42,988 nucleotides of DNA from Thermoplasmatota archaeon (GTDB lineage: Archaea; Thermoplasmatota; Thermoplasmata; Thermoplasmatales; Thermoplasmataceae): assembly GCA_023488885.1 (NCBI GenBank), contig JAMDDH010000029.1, positions 1 to 42,988 of the forward strand, written 5' to 3'. The notes under the pieces were generated by a model. It searched no databases. It saw only the letters and a list, made by a program, of their open reading frames with translations, and was not told the DNA's origin. A program made the position numbers and the translations under genes. Positions within the stretch are counted from its first letter, which is position 1. Each line of letters opens with the position of its first letter. Shown here one piece after another: positions 17,662 to 26,620 of this stretch.

Positions 17662-18341
17662 CAGTATTTTCCGTCTCCTGTTTTTTGAAGAAATGCTATA
17701 TTTCCCGTCATTTTTCCACTATCTGATACCATTGTGAATGGAATAATGGCTCCGCGCGTATACATTGGACTAGGAAATAAAATATCCAGCGTTTTGCGTG
17801 AAATTGGGAAAAATTCTTCTCCGATCTGTTGCGCACTACCGCGAATCAGAAGGTATCCTCCCTGCTTCAATATCCTCGTAGTCTCCTTTGCATATTTCTT
17901 CTGTTCGACTTCAGGGATGATATGGAGGCATCCCCGATCTGATATGAAATCTACGGAATCATCTGGAATCGGTAAATTCGCTGCATCAGCCTGAATCCAA
18001 TTTACCGGTATTCCCTGTTTCCCGCTTTTTACCGCAGCAATCTTGAGAGCTTCCTGGCTTATATCCACGCCGGTCACTTCATATCCAAGACTTGCCATGA
18101 AAATCGCTTCTGTGCCAGTTCCGCATCCAAGATCAAGAATCTTGCTTGCCCTGGACATATTCAGTATTGAAAGGGCGGCGCACAGTTCCTGTGATGGATA
18201 TGAACATTCCCACTGCTTAAGGTAAAGGCCGGAACGATAGGAGTCATCCCACTTTTTTGAGTTCATGAGTTTCCCTGGAGCACTTACATTTGTTTCCTTT
18301 CTATTTAACTTAGCGATCCGGTCTCTATCCGGATCATTCAT
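17661..18341 (-). CDS. SAM-dependent class I methyltransferase
   Basis: A 226-residue Rossmann methyltransferase. Motif I is ILDLGCGTGTEA (68-79), motif II EVTGVDIS, then QADAANLPIPDDSVDFI and the LLIRGSAQQ post-motif region. The N-terminus has WDDSYRSG and WECSYPSQELCA, a pattern recalling thiopurine-methyltransferase/TehB-like proteins that detoxify small molecules. The substrate is not determinable. It is tightly coupled to alkA (TGATG overlap). That context makes detoxification or a link to alkylation stress conceivable, but this is inference. Start ATG 18341. Confidence 0.85.
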   Translation of the reverse strand: MNDPDRDRIAKLNRKETNVSAPGKLMNSKKWDDSYRSGLYLKQWECSYPSQELCAALSILNMSRASKILDLGCGTGTEAIFMASLGYEVTGVDISQEALKIAAVKSGKQGIPVNWIQADAANLPIPDDSVDFISDRGCLHIIPEVEQKKYAKETTRILKQGGYLLIRGSAQQIGEEFFPISRKTLDILFPSPMYTRGAIIPFTMVSDSGKMTGNIAFLQKTGDGKY

Positions 18342-18396
18342 ATGGTGGAGCCATAATCTGCCTTAAGAATCGTGTTTATAGTTTAGAATGTCTGCA

Positions 18397-19317
18397 TTAT
18401 GTTTCTATGTATCTTCTAACTCCTGCAAGAGATATTCTCCAGTCAGGGAATTTTCCGGCAATGCGGGATACGAGGTCCTGCACTAACCCTAACTGGAAAG
18501 TAGTTACTACAATTTCCTCCGTTAATTTTTTTCCGTCAAACTTATGTACTCTGCTCTTCGGGAAAATCATATGTTCCACGAAGATCTTGTTGCTCTCCTG
18601 TATAACAGGATTGTGGTTTGATCCAACGTAAATGCCATCGCTTTCCGAGACGGGTGTAACTTTTCCCCGCGGTTTCCAGTTCTTGTCTCCATAATATATG
18701 CCATGAATAATATCTCCACCGGAATGGAAACGTATTTCCCTGATCCATTGCAGGTCTGCGTTGTCCTCCCTGTCATCTATATATTTCTGTGGCGGGAACA
18801 TGAAAATTGTAACAACAACATTCTCATCTGCCTTGCCAAGCATATTTGATAAATGCGCGACGCCGTTATTTTTTCCAAGATACTCAATGGAAAGGTCTCC
18901 AAGTGATTCATTGCATTTGAAGATGAAGTTGGTGAGTTTAATCCGGTCTGTGCTATGGAACCTGAATGAAATATTAAATCGTCCATCTTTCAGAAAAACG
19001 TCGTCTATGGTAACAGAAGGAATGCTGACAAGATCTTTGAAAATTGTGAGTTCAGAGAACATAGTGCTGTCAGAGTAAACGGACCAGAAGCCATCATTTT
19101 TTCTAGCTTTCGTTTCGGCAAGAAATATACGTACGTCCCGTTCGTTTTCTATGTTCGCAGGCACAAAATAATAATTCCTGACAACGTCCTCTTTGAGAAC
19201 GATCGCGGTATTGCACATGAATTCCAGATTCCTAGTAAGGTTAAGAATCGGGGTGTCAACGGTGTATGAAATAATACACTGGCTATCCAATCGTTTCTCA
19301 ATCTCATGGGACATCAT
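18397..19317 (-). CDS. Unrecognised protein, possible paralogue of the gene at 27289
   Basis: A 306-residue soluble protein of no family I recognise. It is mixed alpha/beta with no membrane segment and no clear metal or nucleotide motif. Two blocks resemble the unrecognised protein encoded at 27289-28281. One is a central block, here LVSIPSVTIDD, then ISFRFHSTDRIKLTNFIF and IEYLG. The other is a C-terminal block, here EEIVVTTFQLGLVQDLVSR. A lineage-specific regulator or ligand-binding protein is possible, but unsupported. The start is one of two adjacent ATG codons. Confidence 0.7.
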   Translation of the reverse strand: MMSHEIEKRLDSQCIISYTVDTPILNLTRNLEFMCNTAIVLKEDVVRNYYFVPANIENERDVRIFLAETKARKNDGFWSVYSDSTMFSELTIFKDLVSIPSVTIDDVFLKDGRFNISFRFHSTDRIKLTNFIFKCNESLGDLSIEYLGKNNGVAHLSNMLGKADENVVVTIFMFPPQKYIDDREDNADLQWIREIRFHSGGDIIHGIYYGDKNWKPRGKVTPVSESDGIYVGSNHNPVIQESNKIFVEHMIFPKSRVHKFDGKKLTEEIVVTTFQLGLVQDLVSRIAGKFPDWRISLAGVRRYIET

Positions 19318-19639
19318 TTCGGGCGGTACATCTTATCGAACAGATATAATCTCTTCGTCGGTTATCTGTTGTTCATTTCACCTTTACGTCGTATCAGTTC
19401 CGTTTTTCCCAACTTCATAGTTTTCTCTGTTCTTCCTCTCCCGGATTCAGTTAACAGATATCTCCCACAGTCTCTCCTCAGGTTGATAACATTATTCCAT
19501 AAGAGAACGGAATAAAGTCGCTTTGAACTTGTGTAGCACTTCTAGGTTAGCAGAAGTATTCTTTCCGGTTTTAAGTTGATATTGCTATTCGACAAATCGC
19601 CTGATAAAGTATTTTTGAAGATCAACGATAACTCCAAGA
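19318..19639. other. Intergenic stretch with a possible winged-helix gene remnant (minus strand)
   Basis: On the minus strand between about 19540 and 19370 a frame without a usable start reads NLRRDCGRYLLTESGRGR followed by a basic tail. This looks like the wing and terminal part of a small winged-helix regulator. It is bounded by stops and is probably a decayed gene. No other gene is visible. Confidence 0.3.
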
Positions 19640-19649
19640 TTATTTATAG
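19640..19649 (+). promoter_or_regulatory. TATA box of ogt
   Basis: TTATTTATAG is centred 26 bases upstream of the ATG at 19671, the spacing expected for a leaderless archaeal message. Confidence 0.6.
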
Positions 19650-19670
19650 CTGGATATGGCATGAAGTTCT

Positions 19671-20171
19671 ATGACAGTAAATAATGTCAAAAATTTTTCA
19701 GCTTATAGTGAATATCTGAAGTTATATCTAAACATTGAAATCAATGGAGACAGCGTAAGGAAAATTTCCCTGTCTGATAAGCCATTGCACGAATTTCACT
19801 CCAACGAGGTCGGAAGGAGAATTATAGACTTTCTCGATAATGGAAAGGGGAATCTTAGTGATATTAAAGTTGAACCCAGTGGAACTCCTTTTCAGCGGAA
19901 TGTGTGGAACGAACTGAGAAAGATTCCAGTCGGTGAGACTAGAACCTATTCTGAGATTGCTAAGGCAATTGGCAATCCAAAGGCTGCTAGAGCCGTTGGA
20001 ACAGCAGTTGCATCCAATGAAATTGTAGTTCTTATCCCTTGCCACAGGGTTGTCGGCAAAGGTAATTTTGGAGGTTTCTCAGCACATGGTGGACTTGAAA
20101 CAAAAAGGCTCCTCTTGGACAAGGAAAATAGAATCAGAACTCCCGTCACGAGAGAACCCCAATTTAGCTGA
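19671..20171 (+). CDS. ogt: Methylated-DNA--protein-cysteine methyltransferase
   Basis: A 166-residue suicide repair protein that takes methyl groups from O6-methylguanine onto its own Cys. The active site is IPCHRV with Cys124. The helix-turn-helix lies just before it (TYSEIAKAIGNPKAARAVG, with the arginine finger in the last part). GNFGGFSAHGGLETKRLLL supplies the C-terminal binding loop. The N-terminal ribonuclease-like domain is short and divergent, as in other archaeal forms. It is leaderless by promoter position. A second transferase domain occurs in the Ada protein about 3 kb away, so the organism has at least two such activities. Confidence 0.95.
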   Translation: MTVNNVKNFSAYSEYLKLYLNIEINGDSVRKISLSDKPLHEFHSNEVGRRIIDFLDNGKGNLSDIKVEPSGTPFQRNVWNELRKIPVGETRTYSEIAKAIGNPKAARAVGTAVASNEIVVLIPCHRVVGKGNFGGFSAHGGLETKRLLLDKENRIRTPVTREPQFS

Positions 20172-20491
20172 GGAATTGTTGATAAAACAATACTTGTCAA
20201 TCCACCTAGATCATAAGGCATTTCGTCGCTGATGGTATCGTTAGCTAAGCCTCCAGGAGATACATTACTGTAATCATATGTCTGGTCAGCTGCACTTTCT
20301 TCAGATTTTTCCACTGTTTTGCCTTTTCTAATTGGTTGAGAACTGTTATTTGCTGCTACATATTTTCTTCCTCTATCATGGGAATGGGGGATTCTCGGTC
20401 GCAAACGTCTAAACCTGAACAAGTTTACAGACATGGGATATATTTTGATGTGTACCAAAGGTTCATATCCTTGAATGGGTTTTTATGTACT
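20172..20491. other. Intergenic stretch without a supported gene
   Basis: About 320 bases downstream of ogt. A minus-strand frame crosses it and continues antisense into the ogt 3' end. I see no start signal or family support for it. TATA-like GATATATTTT around 20438-20447 probably serves the following small gene. Confidence 0.35.
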
Positions 20492-20710
20492 ATGGCGGAA
20501 ACTGAGAAAAACAAATCAAGTTCGGCTGAGGGAAATCCTACGAAAAAGAAGGGATCTGGTGCTGCCAGCCAAAAGGAAGGAGTCAAGGCACAAACAGAGA
20601 CAGTTGAAGAACATTCCCACGCAATGTCAGAAGAGACTGGCAAGAAAACAGAAGATGTAGCGAAGTCCCGGAAAGGCACTAAGCGCCCGTGGGAATTCTG
20701 GAAAAAGTAA
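20492..20710 (+). CDS. Small Lys/Glu-rich hypothetical protein
   Basis: A 72-residue, strongly hydrophilic, low-complexity protein, rich in Lys, Glu, Ser and Thr. It ends in a basic/aromatic tail, KRPWEFWKK. It is probably disordered, and I do not recognise a family. I chose the ATG at 20492, because the upstream in-frame extension to 20336 has a different, non-coding-like composition. A TATA-like sequence lies about 50 bases before this ATG. Confidence 0.5.
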   Translation: MAETEKNKSSSAEGNPTKKKGSGAASQKEGVKAQTETVEEHSHAMSEETGKKTEDVAKSRKGTKRPWEFWKK

Positions 20711-21102
20711 AATCTTCCAAATTTTTTTCTTCGACCCACATTTTTTTAATTTGTTATACGCAAGAATGGATTATCGAAGTTGATTTTTTTGATTCACCAA
20801 CCTTTTGAACGATATAAAAGCAGGTTAATTTTATCCCCGATATTTTATTCTAACTAAAATTATAATGTTGTTGATACCTGGCTCATCTTGGCGTTTGGGT
20901 GGCCTTATGAAATTGTTAGAAAAAACAATACAGCGGAGATATTCATGAAGCTTTGTGATACTTCGGAGCCGTTTGGCATGGAAACGGTTCCGTTCCACAA
21001 ACTTTTCCGAGTTAAGGGCGGTTATATTCCATTGGAATCTTCCAATATTTATGTTCATCGAAAATTTAAATAAGAATTACATGCTGTATTCTAGGATAAA
21101 CT
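20711..21102. other. AT-rich intergenic stretch with one doubtful small frame
   Basis: Poly-T tracts at about 20725 and 20747 could terminate the upstream small gene. A plus-strand frame from TTG 20888 to 21073 (about 61 residues, containing GWPYEIVRKNNTAEIFMKL and ending YVHRKFK) looks protein-like but lacks an ATG or recognised homologue. An overlapping minus-strand frame exists. I leave both unannotated. AAATTTAAATAAG at 21062-21074 is the likely promoter of the next gene. Confidence 0.35.
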
Positions 21103-21534
21103 ATGGAAACACGGGAAAGAGACATAATGAAAGTGGGAAGATATCTTCTGGCTGCAGAAATCTCCTCCCTTGTAGTTACTGCTATATGGGCTGTTTTTGC
21201 CTTAGCTTCCTACGTCATCTCCATTGAAGGATACATAATCTTAAGTTCACCTTCCACAGGTTCGTCCTCAGGAGGTTTCGTTGGAGCAATACTACTCATA
21301 ATCGGACTTTTTCGCGGAATTGTCTTCACGATTCTACTGGTAGCTTCAGTAATTGTATCAAGAAGAGCGATCAAAATGCGCCATCTTTTGAAAGCGTGGG
21401 ACTTTGAGGGCTTGAAAAAAAGCAATTCGCTGGGCATAGCCATTGTCGCTTTGATATTCACTTTAGTAATACCGGGAGTTATTCTTCTACTTGTCCGTTC
21501 ACGCGTAAGGGACCTTCATACTGTAATAACCTGA
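21103..21534 (+). CDS. Small membrane protein, three predicted helices
   Basis: A 143-residue protein with hydrophobic segments at about residues 15-45, 59-85 and 110-131 and short charged loops; the C-terminus is basic (LVRSRVRDLH). A Ser/Gly-rich loop (SSPSTGSSSGG) follows the first segment, probably outside the cell. I do not recognise a family; similar small multi-pass proteins are common in Thermoplasmatales. The start ATG lies about 30 bases after a TATA-like box. Confidence 0.7.
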   Translation: METRERDIMKVGRYLLAAEISSLVVTAIWAVFALASYVISIEGYIILSSPSTGSSSGGFVGAILLIIGLFRGIVFTILLVASVIVSRRAIKMRHLLKAWDFEGLKKSNSLGIAIVALIFTLVIPGVILLLVRSRVRDLHTVIT

Positions 21535-21672
21535 ACATTCTCGGGGGATCGCAGTAACATGATTCATCCGCTCGTTCAAAGACGTATAAATTTCCCCATA
21601 AATCTTGAAACGTAAGTCAATCAACATCAAGGCGGAAATTATAGAAAAGTCTCAAGTTTCACGTTGTTGGGG

Positions 21673-22638
21673 TTACACGTTCTTGCGGATCTGGAACGAG
21701 TAACCTGAATCACCTTTTTTCTTCATGGTGGTAAGCCCAACGGCAGCCAGCAGAAAAGCACCGCCAAGTATTGTGAACGCAGTTACATCTTCTTTTAGCA
21801 ATATTGCACCTCCGATAACGCTTACGACAGGAACAATGTAGAGTTGCACGGAAAGTTTGGAAACTAAATTCCGTCCGACAAGCACGTAGAACAAGGAGTA
21901 TCCGAGGACCGTACTGAGGATTGCAAGATAGATTACCGAAATCCAGCCTATGGTTGGAAGAACTTCAACCTGGTAGATAAAACTGGGGGAGATCAATGGT
22001 ATAATCATAACTGTTCCGGCAAGCGCCATCCAGATGGTTACCGGCAACGCCCCATATTTGTGTACAAGCGGTTTCGACACTACCGTAAATATTGCGTATG
22101 ATACTGCAGCAAGAATCACTTCAACAGGTCCAAGAATACCGGTATATCCCGGCCCTATGCTCGTGAAAGACAGAAAGAGTGTGCCGATAATCGCCAAAAG
22201 AAGTGCTAACCCAATTCTTATTCCAATTCTCTCTTTAAGTGTAACTGCGGAAAGCAGCGTAATGAATACAGGCCCAAAAGAAATAAGAAGTGCTGCCAGT
22301 CCAGCAGAAATTGACGTTTCAGCATAGTTTAAGGCAATATTGTACCCTGCTACATTTGTCAGGGACATAACGAGCAGTTTTGGGATGTCCTTTCTTTCGA
22401 ACTTCATTTTAGCCTTGATAAATGGAAGAATGACCAGGAATCCTGCACTGGCAATGATCCATCTTAGAAGTGTAAGGTTAATTGGAGTAAGAACTAAAAC
22501 CGCTTCCCTTATTGCCACGAAGGCAAGACCCCAGATTATGCTGAGAAATACCAGTAGAGTGTATCCCTTGAACTTCAGGATAATTTGCGATGCAGTTCTC
22601 TTTTTTATTTCCGTTTCGTGTGTTTCAATAAAATTCAT
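21673..22638 (-). CDS. EamA/DMT-family transporter
   Basis: A 321-residue membrane protein with about ten hydrophobic helices arranged as two EamA repeats. The first carries the typical LLVFLSIIWGLAFVAIRE start and LRWIIASAGF. The second begins near ILGPVEVILAAVSYAIFTV and ends GAILLKEDVTAFTILGGAF. Family members export amino acids, drugs or nucleotide-type metabolites; the substrate is unknown. It starts 7 bases after the stop of ada on the same strand, so the two are probably one transcript. This context suggests expression under alkylation stress, which is inference. Confidence 0.92.
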   Translation of the reverse strand: MNFIETHETEIKKRTASQIILKFKGYTLLVFLSIIWGLAFVAIREAVLVLTPINLTLLRWIIASAGFLVILPFIKAKMKFERKDIPKLLVMSLTNVAGYNIALNYAETSISAGLAALLISFGPVFITLLSAVTLKERIGIRIGLALLLAIIGTLFLSFTSIGPGYTGILGPVEVILAAVSYAIFTVVSKPLVHKYGALPVTIWMALAGTVMIIPLISPSFIYQVEVLPTIGWISVIYLAILSTVLGYSLFYVLVGRNLVSKLSVQLYIVPVVSVIGGAILLKEDVTAFTILGGAFLLAAVGLTTMKKKGDSGYSFQIRKNV

Positions 22639-22645
22639 GTTCTCA

Positions 22646-23794
22646 CTATCTTATTTCTGCTGATTCCGAATCAGGAACGGTACTGGAAGCGTATTTTTCT
22701 TTTTCGAGGAGTATTTTTTTACGGTGGATGCCCCAGCGGTAACCGGCCGGACCATCATCATTTCTCACTACGCGATGGCATGGAATCACAAGTGCAACAG
22801 GGTTGGAAGCGCAAGCTCTGGCAACTGCCCGGGCAGCGCCAGGTTTAGAAATTCTATCAGCAATTTCCCCATAAGTTGCGGTTGTTCCATATGGAATATT
22901 CTGAAGTTCTTTCCAGACTCTGCTTTGAAACAAAGTCATCCGAATATCAAGTGGCAAATTAGACAAAGATGCGTTGATGTCACCATCAAGATATCTTACT
23001 ATCTCGGTGAGCCACTCTGAAAGTTTATCATCATTCTTCTGAATTTCAGCATTCGGGTATTCATGCCTTAGTATGGAGAGAAGAGAGTCCTCTGAATCTC
23101 CCAGCGATACCGTGCACAAGCCGTACTCAGTGCCTGCCGTCATTACCATTCCCAAAGAGCAACTTGCTGCAGAATAATATATCTGCAATCCTTTTCCGCC
23201 ATTCCTGTAAGTTGACATCTGCATACCAAGTTTCTTTTCTGACTCCGGGTAAAGAGAACTTACAGAACCATATCCTGCACCGTAGATCGACTCTCTCACA
23301 GATTTGCCATTTTTTATGGATGACTTGATTAGTCTCAGTTTCAGGGCATCTGAGTACTGCCTGGGTGAAATGCCCGTAACTTTTTTGAAAGTTCGCTGGA
23401 GGTGGGAAGGGCTTAATCCGGCAACTAAACTCAACTTTTCCAGCGTGTGTTTTCTATCGACGGTTCTTTCCATGTAGGCACAGAGTTTTTTCACAACTTC
23501 TGTTTCTTGCGGCATCGCTTTTTCGGGCTTGCAACGCATGCATGGCCTGTATCCGTTCTTCTCAGCATCCAATGCATCCTTGAAAAATACAACATTTTTC
23601 CTTGATGGACGACGTGCCGGACAGGAAGGCCTACAATAAATGCCTGTCGAACGAACAGCAAAAACAAAAGAGGAATCACGGATCTCTCTCCTGTTCTTCA
23701 CTGCACTCCACATTTCTTCCTGCGAAGCATATCCTGGCGGAAACGGGTTTCGTGACTCAATTTTCGATACTGCAATACTTTTCGAATGGTTCAT
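22646..23794 (-). CDS. ada: Ada: bifunctional alkylation-response regulator and methyltransferase
   Basis: A 382-residue protein with all three Ada parts. The N-terminal Zn domain has Cys54 and Cys58 (GIYCRPSCPARRP) and Cys85/Cys88 (RPCMRCKP); the first Cys would accept methyl from phosphotriesters. An AraC-type HTH follows (LEKLSLVAGLSPSHLQRTFK). The C-terminal O6-alkylguanine transferase has IPCHRV (Cys339). In bacteria the methylated N-domain turns Ada into a transcription activator. That activation acts through bacterial sigma factor and polymerase, so how it would work with archaeal TFB/TBP is unclear. Probably acquired from bacteria. A TATA-like CTATTTATTAATA lies about 36 bases upstream. 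Confidence 0.95.
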   Translation of the reverse strand: MNHSKSIAVSKIESRNPFPPGYASQEEMWSAVKNRREIRDSSFVFAVRSTGIYCRPSCPARRPSRKNVVFFKDALDAEKNGYRPCMRCKPEKAMPQETEVVKKLCAYMERTVDRKHTLEKLSLVAGLSPSHLQRTFKKVTGISPRQYSDALKLRLIKSSIKNGKSVRESIYGAGYGSVSSLYPESEKKLGMQMSTYRNGGKGLQIYYSAASCSLGMVMTAGTEYGLCTVSLGDSEDSLLSILRHEYPNAEIQKNDDKLSEWLTEIVRYLDGDINASLSNLPLDIRMTLFQSRVWKELQNIPYGTTATYGEIADRISKPGAARAVARACASNPVALVIPCHRVVRNDDGPAGYRWGIHRKKILLEKEKYASSTVPDSESAEIR

Positions 23795-24107
23795 CTTTAC
23801 GTCTCAGGCATCAGTGGCATGTATTAATAAATAGACTCGGAATCTTGTTTTCAAATTCTTATAAACAAGAAAGGGCCTCAATAAACATAAATTTCAGTCA
23901 CTCACGGTGCTTAAGAGTTATGCCGTAACGCCAAAAACCGGAAATAGTACACGAACTGCTCTAACGTTATTCGAGGATTAGTCTTCTTTTCTGCCACCAA
24001 CTGATCAATGAGTAAGTGGGAATCCTCAATGCACCCAAGGTTTTAGGTTTCCATATTTTCGACAAATTCCGTGTTAATTTCAAATACTTTCTAACTCTAC
24101 CAGATAA
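23795..24107. promoter_or_regulatory. Divergent promoter region of ada and the cysteine-synthase-like gene
   Basis: 313 bases with no gene. A TATA-like box for ada is near 23822-23834 (minus strand). A second TTATAAAC-type sequence lies at about 23858. The rightward gene has AAATACTTT about 25 bases before its ATG. I looked for a repeated operator to account for Ada control but did not find a convincing pair. Confidence 0.4.
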
Positions 24108-25058
24108 ATGGGAGAGGTAAAGGAAAATATCCTCCAAACAATCGGAAATACACCAATTGTCAGACTCGGAAAAATATCACCAGCAGATATCAGCATTTAT
24201 GCTAAAATTGAATACTATAGCCCCGGCCTGAGTATAAAAGACCGAGTGGCGTTAAGGTTTATAGAAAGGGCTGAAAACGAAGGAAAAATAAAACCCGGCG
24301 ACGTAATACTGGAAAGAACAAGCGGAAATATGGGCACGGGGCTTGCAGTGGTCTGTGCAGTAAAAGGCTACAGATTTATTGCAGTAATGTCGGAAGGAAA
24401 TTCAGTTGAACGAAGAAGGATGCTTGAATCTTTAGGCGCCGAGGTTGTGATCGTGCCTCAAGCTCCTGGTGGAATTCCGGGACTCGTTTCAGCAGAAGAT
24501 CTCGCTCTTGTCGAGGAAAAAACGAATGAACTGGGTGATAAGCTTGGTGCATACAGACCCGATCAATTCAACAATCCTGACAATGCAATTGCACATGAAA
24601 TCACAACAGGAGAAGAGATCTGGAACCAGACAGATGGCAGGATCGATGCATTTGTAGCCTATGTTGGTTCAGGTGGAACGTTCACTGGCATAGCCAGGGC
24701 ATTAAAAAACCACTCTCCAGCCATAAAATGTTACCCGGTGGAACCAGTCTCCGCTCAGTATCTGGCTGGGAAAGAAATAGTATCAACAAGGCATAAAATT
24801 CAGGGTGGAGGTTATACATTCAAGCCCCCTTTCTGGGATGACAGTCTGACTGATGGTTTCCTAGCGATATCAGACGACGAAGCAATTCAGGCGGCAAGAA
24901 GATTAGCCAGGGAGGAAGGCATTTTCACAGGATTCTCAGGCGGTGCCAACGTAGCAGGAGCTATGAAACTCAAAAATGTATTGAAGCCGGGCAGTATAGT
25001 TGTCACGGTTCTGCCAGACTCCGGACTGAAATACCTCTCAACAGATCTTTTTCCTTGA
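24108..25058 (+). CDS. PLP-dependent cysteine synthase-family enzyme
   Basis: A 316-residue fold-type II PLP enzyme of the O-acetylserine sulfhydrylase / cystathionine beta-synthase group. The PLP lysine is Lys44 in GLSIKDRVA. The substrate loop reads RTSGNMGTG where most cysteine synthases have PTSGNTG. The phosphate-binding loop is VGSGGTFTG, and the C-terminus has PDSGLKYLSTDLF. It probably makes cysteine, or handles O-phosphoserine or homocysteine. The Thr-to-Met and Pro-to-Arg changes around the substrate loop leave the substrate open. It is transcribed divergently from ada with no operon partner. Confidence 0.88.
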   Translation: MGEVKENILQTIGNTPIVRLGKISPADISIYAKIEYYSPGLSIKDRVALRFIERAENEGKIKPGDVILERTSGNMGTGLAVVCAVKGYRFIAVMSEGNSVERRRMLESLGAEVVIVPQAPGGIPGLVSAEDLALVEEKTNELGDKLGAYRPDQFNNPDNAIAHEITTGEEIWNQTDGRIDAFVAYVGSGGTFTGIARALKNHSPAIKCYPVEPVSAQYLAGKEIVSTRHKIQGGGYTFKPPFWDDSLTDGFLAISDDEAIQAARRLAREEGIFTGFSGGANVAGAMKLKNVLKPGSIVVTVLPDSGLKYLSTDLFP

Positions 25059-25132
25059 AGCAAATCACTAATTTTTGTCCTCTTTCATCATCCATCACGC
25101 AAAAAATTGAATAGATGTGAAATGGGGTAACC

Positions 25133-26620
25133 TCATTCAATAGGGAGGCGTGAAACGATATTCTGATCCAGATTCTCACCACGCCGTTTAGCTGCTATCT
25201 TTGCCGCCAGATAAATTAATGTAGACACGAAAACAGAAACTGCCAACTGAAAATACGGCTGGAACTCCAGTGGCTGATGTGGCTGAATCAGGACGCTGGG
25301 AATCATTACAAACGCTATTACAATTCCGGCTATCGCAGCCAAAACCATTGCCACGCCTGAAACTTTCTTCTGCCACTCTGCTTTTTCCTTTTTAAGAGCT
25401 AGATTCAACACGCCAAAACCCAGAAATGCTATCATGAGGAGAATGGAAATAGCTCTAAGGATCACCGCTATAGACCAGCCCACGATAGATACCTCTACAA
25501 GTATGACTGAACCGGCGAACGCGGAAATGAATAGTGCTACATGGGGAGCTTTATGCCTGTTGGTTCTTGTGAAAATTGAAGGAAAGACGCGATCTTCACC
25601 AAAAGCGAAAAGGGTCCTGCTGGTGCTCAGCATAAGTGGAGCAATGGTCTTTGCAAGAACTATCGTGACTACGACCGTTACTACTATTCCCAGGGCATGA
25701 GGAGCTACCAGGCTGATGATGCCCGGTGCAGTCGCGTAGTAAGCTTTATTAGAAGAGAGCAAAGAAATTGTTGTCGGCCACTCAGAAACATGGAATATGG
25801 CAAATGTAACAAGGGAAAAGAGCACTAAAGAAGTGAGCCAGGCGTAGATAATACCTCTCGAGACATCTTTCTCAGGATTCCTGACTTCACCACCAAGGGA
25901 TGGCGCGGCAGATAATCCTCCATATGCGAATAGGAAAATTGTCATGGTTCCGAAAAAAGCACTGTATCCTACAGGGGGAAGATTTGGTGTAACAATGGTT
26001 TCACCTATTTTTGTCTGAACGATAGAATTGAATGTGGCGGGAGAGGTGATCATCCCAATAATTATGATACTGATGGCGGAAAAAAGAATGAGGGCGAATA
26101 GGATAGAAATCACGAATCCATAGTTCCTAACCCCGGTGTAGTGCAGAAGAAATATAAGCCAGATGATCGTGATTCCGATAACAATATGGCCAAGTTGTGT
26201 AGCGAACCATGTCCCGGGCTGGAATCCGACATAGGAAAAAGCCTGGGCAGTTGTTGTCCCGACAGCATACGAAACGAAGCCTATGGAGCCAACAACGCTG
26301 AACCAGAAGATAAATTGCATAACAAACCCTAAGTAGGGGTGCAAAGACCTTCCTATCCAGACGTACGATGATCCGGCTCTGCTGGCTACTTTTGCATACA
26401 TCTGGTACATGTACACCTTTGGAATGAGAAGAAGTCCGGTCATAAACATTGCAATGGGGATGAGATTCCTCATGGATGGGTATACAGATAACGAGTTCAC
26501 GGCCACGTAATTTATTCCGGCACCATATTCATTGGAAATTGCAGAAATCATTACAACAAATGCACCTACAACTTTTGCAAGTTTGTAAGTATCCGGACCC
26601 ATTCCCTTAATTTGTAACAT
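25133..26620 (-). CDS. APC-family amino acid permease
   Basis: A 495-residue membrane protein with about twelve hydrophobic helices, of the amino acid-polyamine-organocation superfamily. The first helix region contains AFVVMISAISNEYGAGI. A later cytoplasmic segment has FLFAYGGLSAAPSLGGEVRN followed by PEKDVSRGI, the diagnostic APC loop. The middle has TSRTLFAFGEDRVFPSIFT. It probably imports amino acids, fitting a peptide-feeding heterotroph; specificity is not readable. The start is the ATG at 26620, with GGAGGGAT directly upstream as ribosome site. Confidence 0.93.
   Translation of the reverse strand: MLQIKGMGPDTYKLAKVVGAFVVMISAISNEYGAGINYVAVNSLSVYPSMRNLIPIAMFMTGLLLIPKVYMYQMYAKVASRAGSSYVWIGRSLHPYLGFVMQFIFWFSVVGSIGFVSYAVGTTTAQAFSYVGFQPGTWFATQLGHIVIGITIIWLIFLLHYTGVRNYGFVISILFALILFSAISIIIIGMITSPATFNSIVQTKIGETIVTPNLPPVGYSAFFGTMTIFLFAYGGLSAAPSLGGEVRNPEKDVSRGIIYAWLTSLVLFSLVTFAIFHVSEWPTTISLLSSNKAYYATAPGIISLVAPHALGIVVTVVVTIVLAKTIAPLMLSTSRTLFAFGEDRVFPSIFTRTNRHKAPHVALFISAFAGSVILVEVSIVGWSIAVILRAISILLMIAFLGFGVLNLALKKEKAEWQKKVSGVAMVLAAIAGIVIAFVMIPSVLIQPHQPLEFQPYFQLAVSVFVSTLIYLAAKIAAKRRGENLDQNIVSRLPIE

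Noticed and set aside
19946-20458. Minus-strand frame of 170 codons downstream of and antisense to ogt
   Set aside because: Its 3' third is antisense to the conserved ogt core and it has no family match or promoter; the middle part looked somewhat protein-like but not enough to call.
20888-21073. Plus-strand 61-codon frame starting at TTG
   Set aside because: Protein-like ending, but no ATG, no clear promoter at the right distance, and an overlapping minus-strand frame; left as doubtful.
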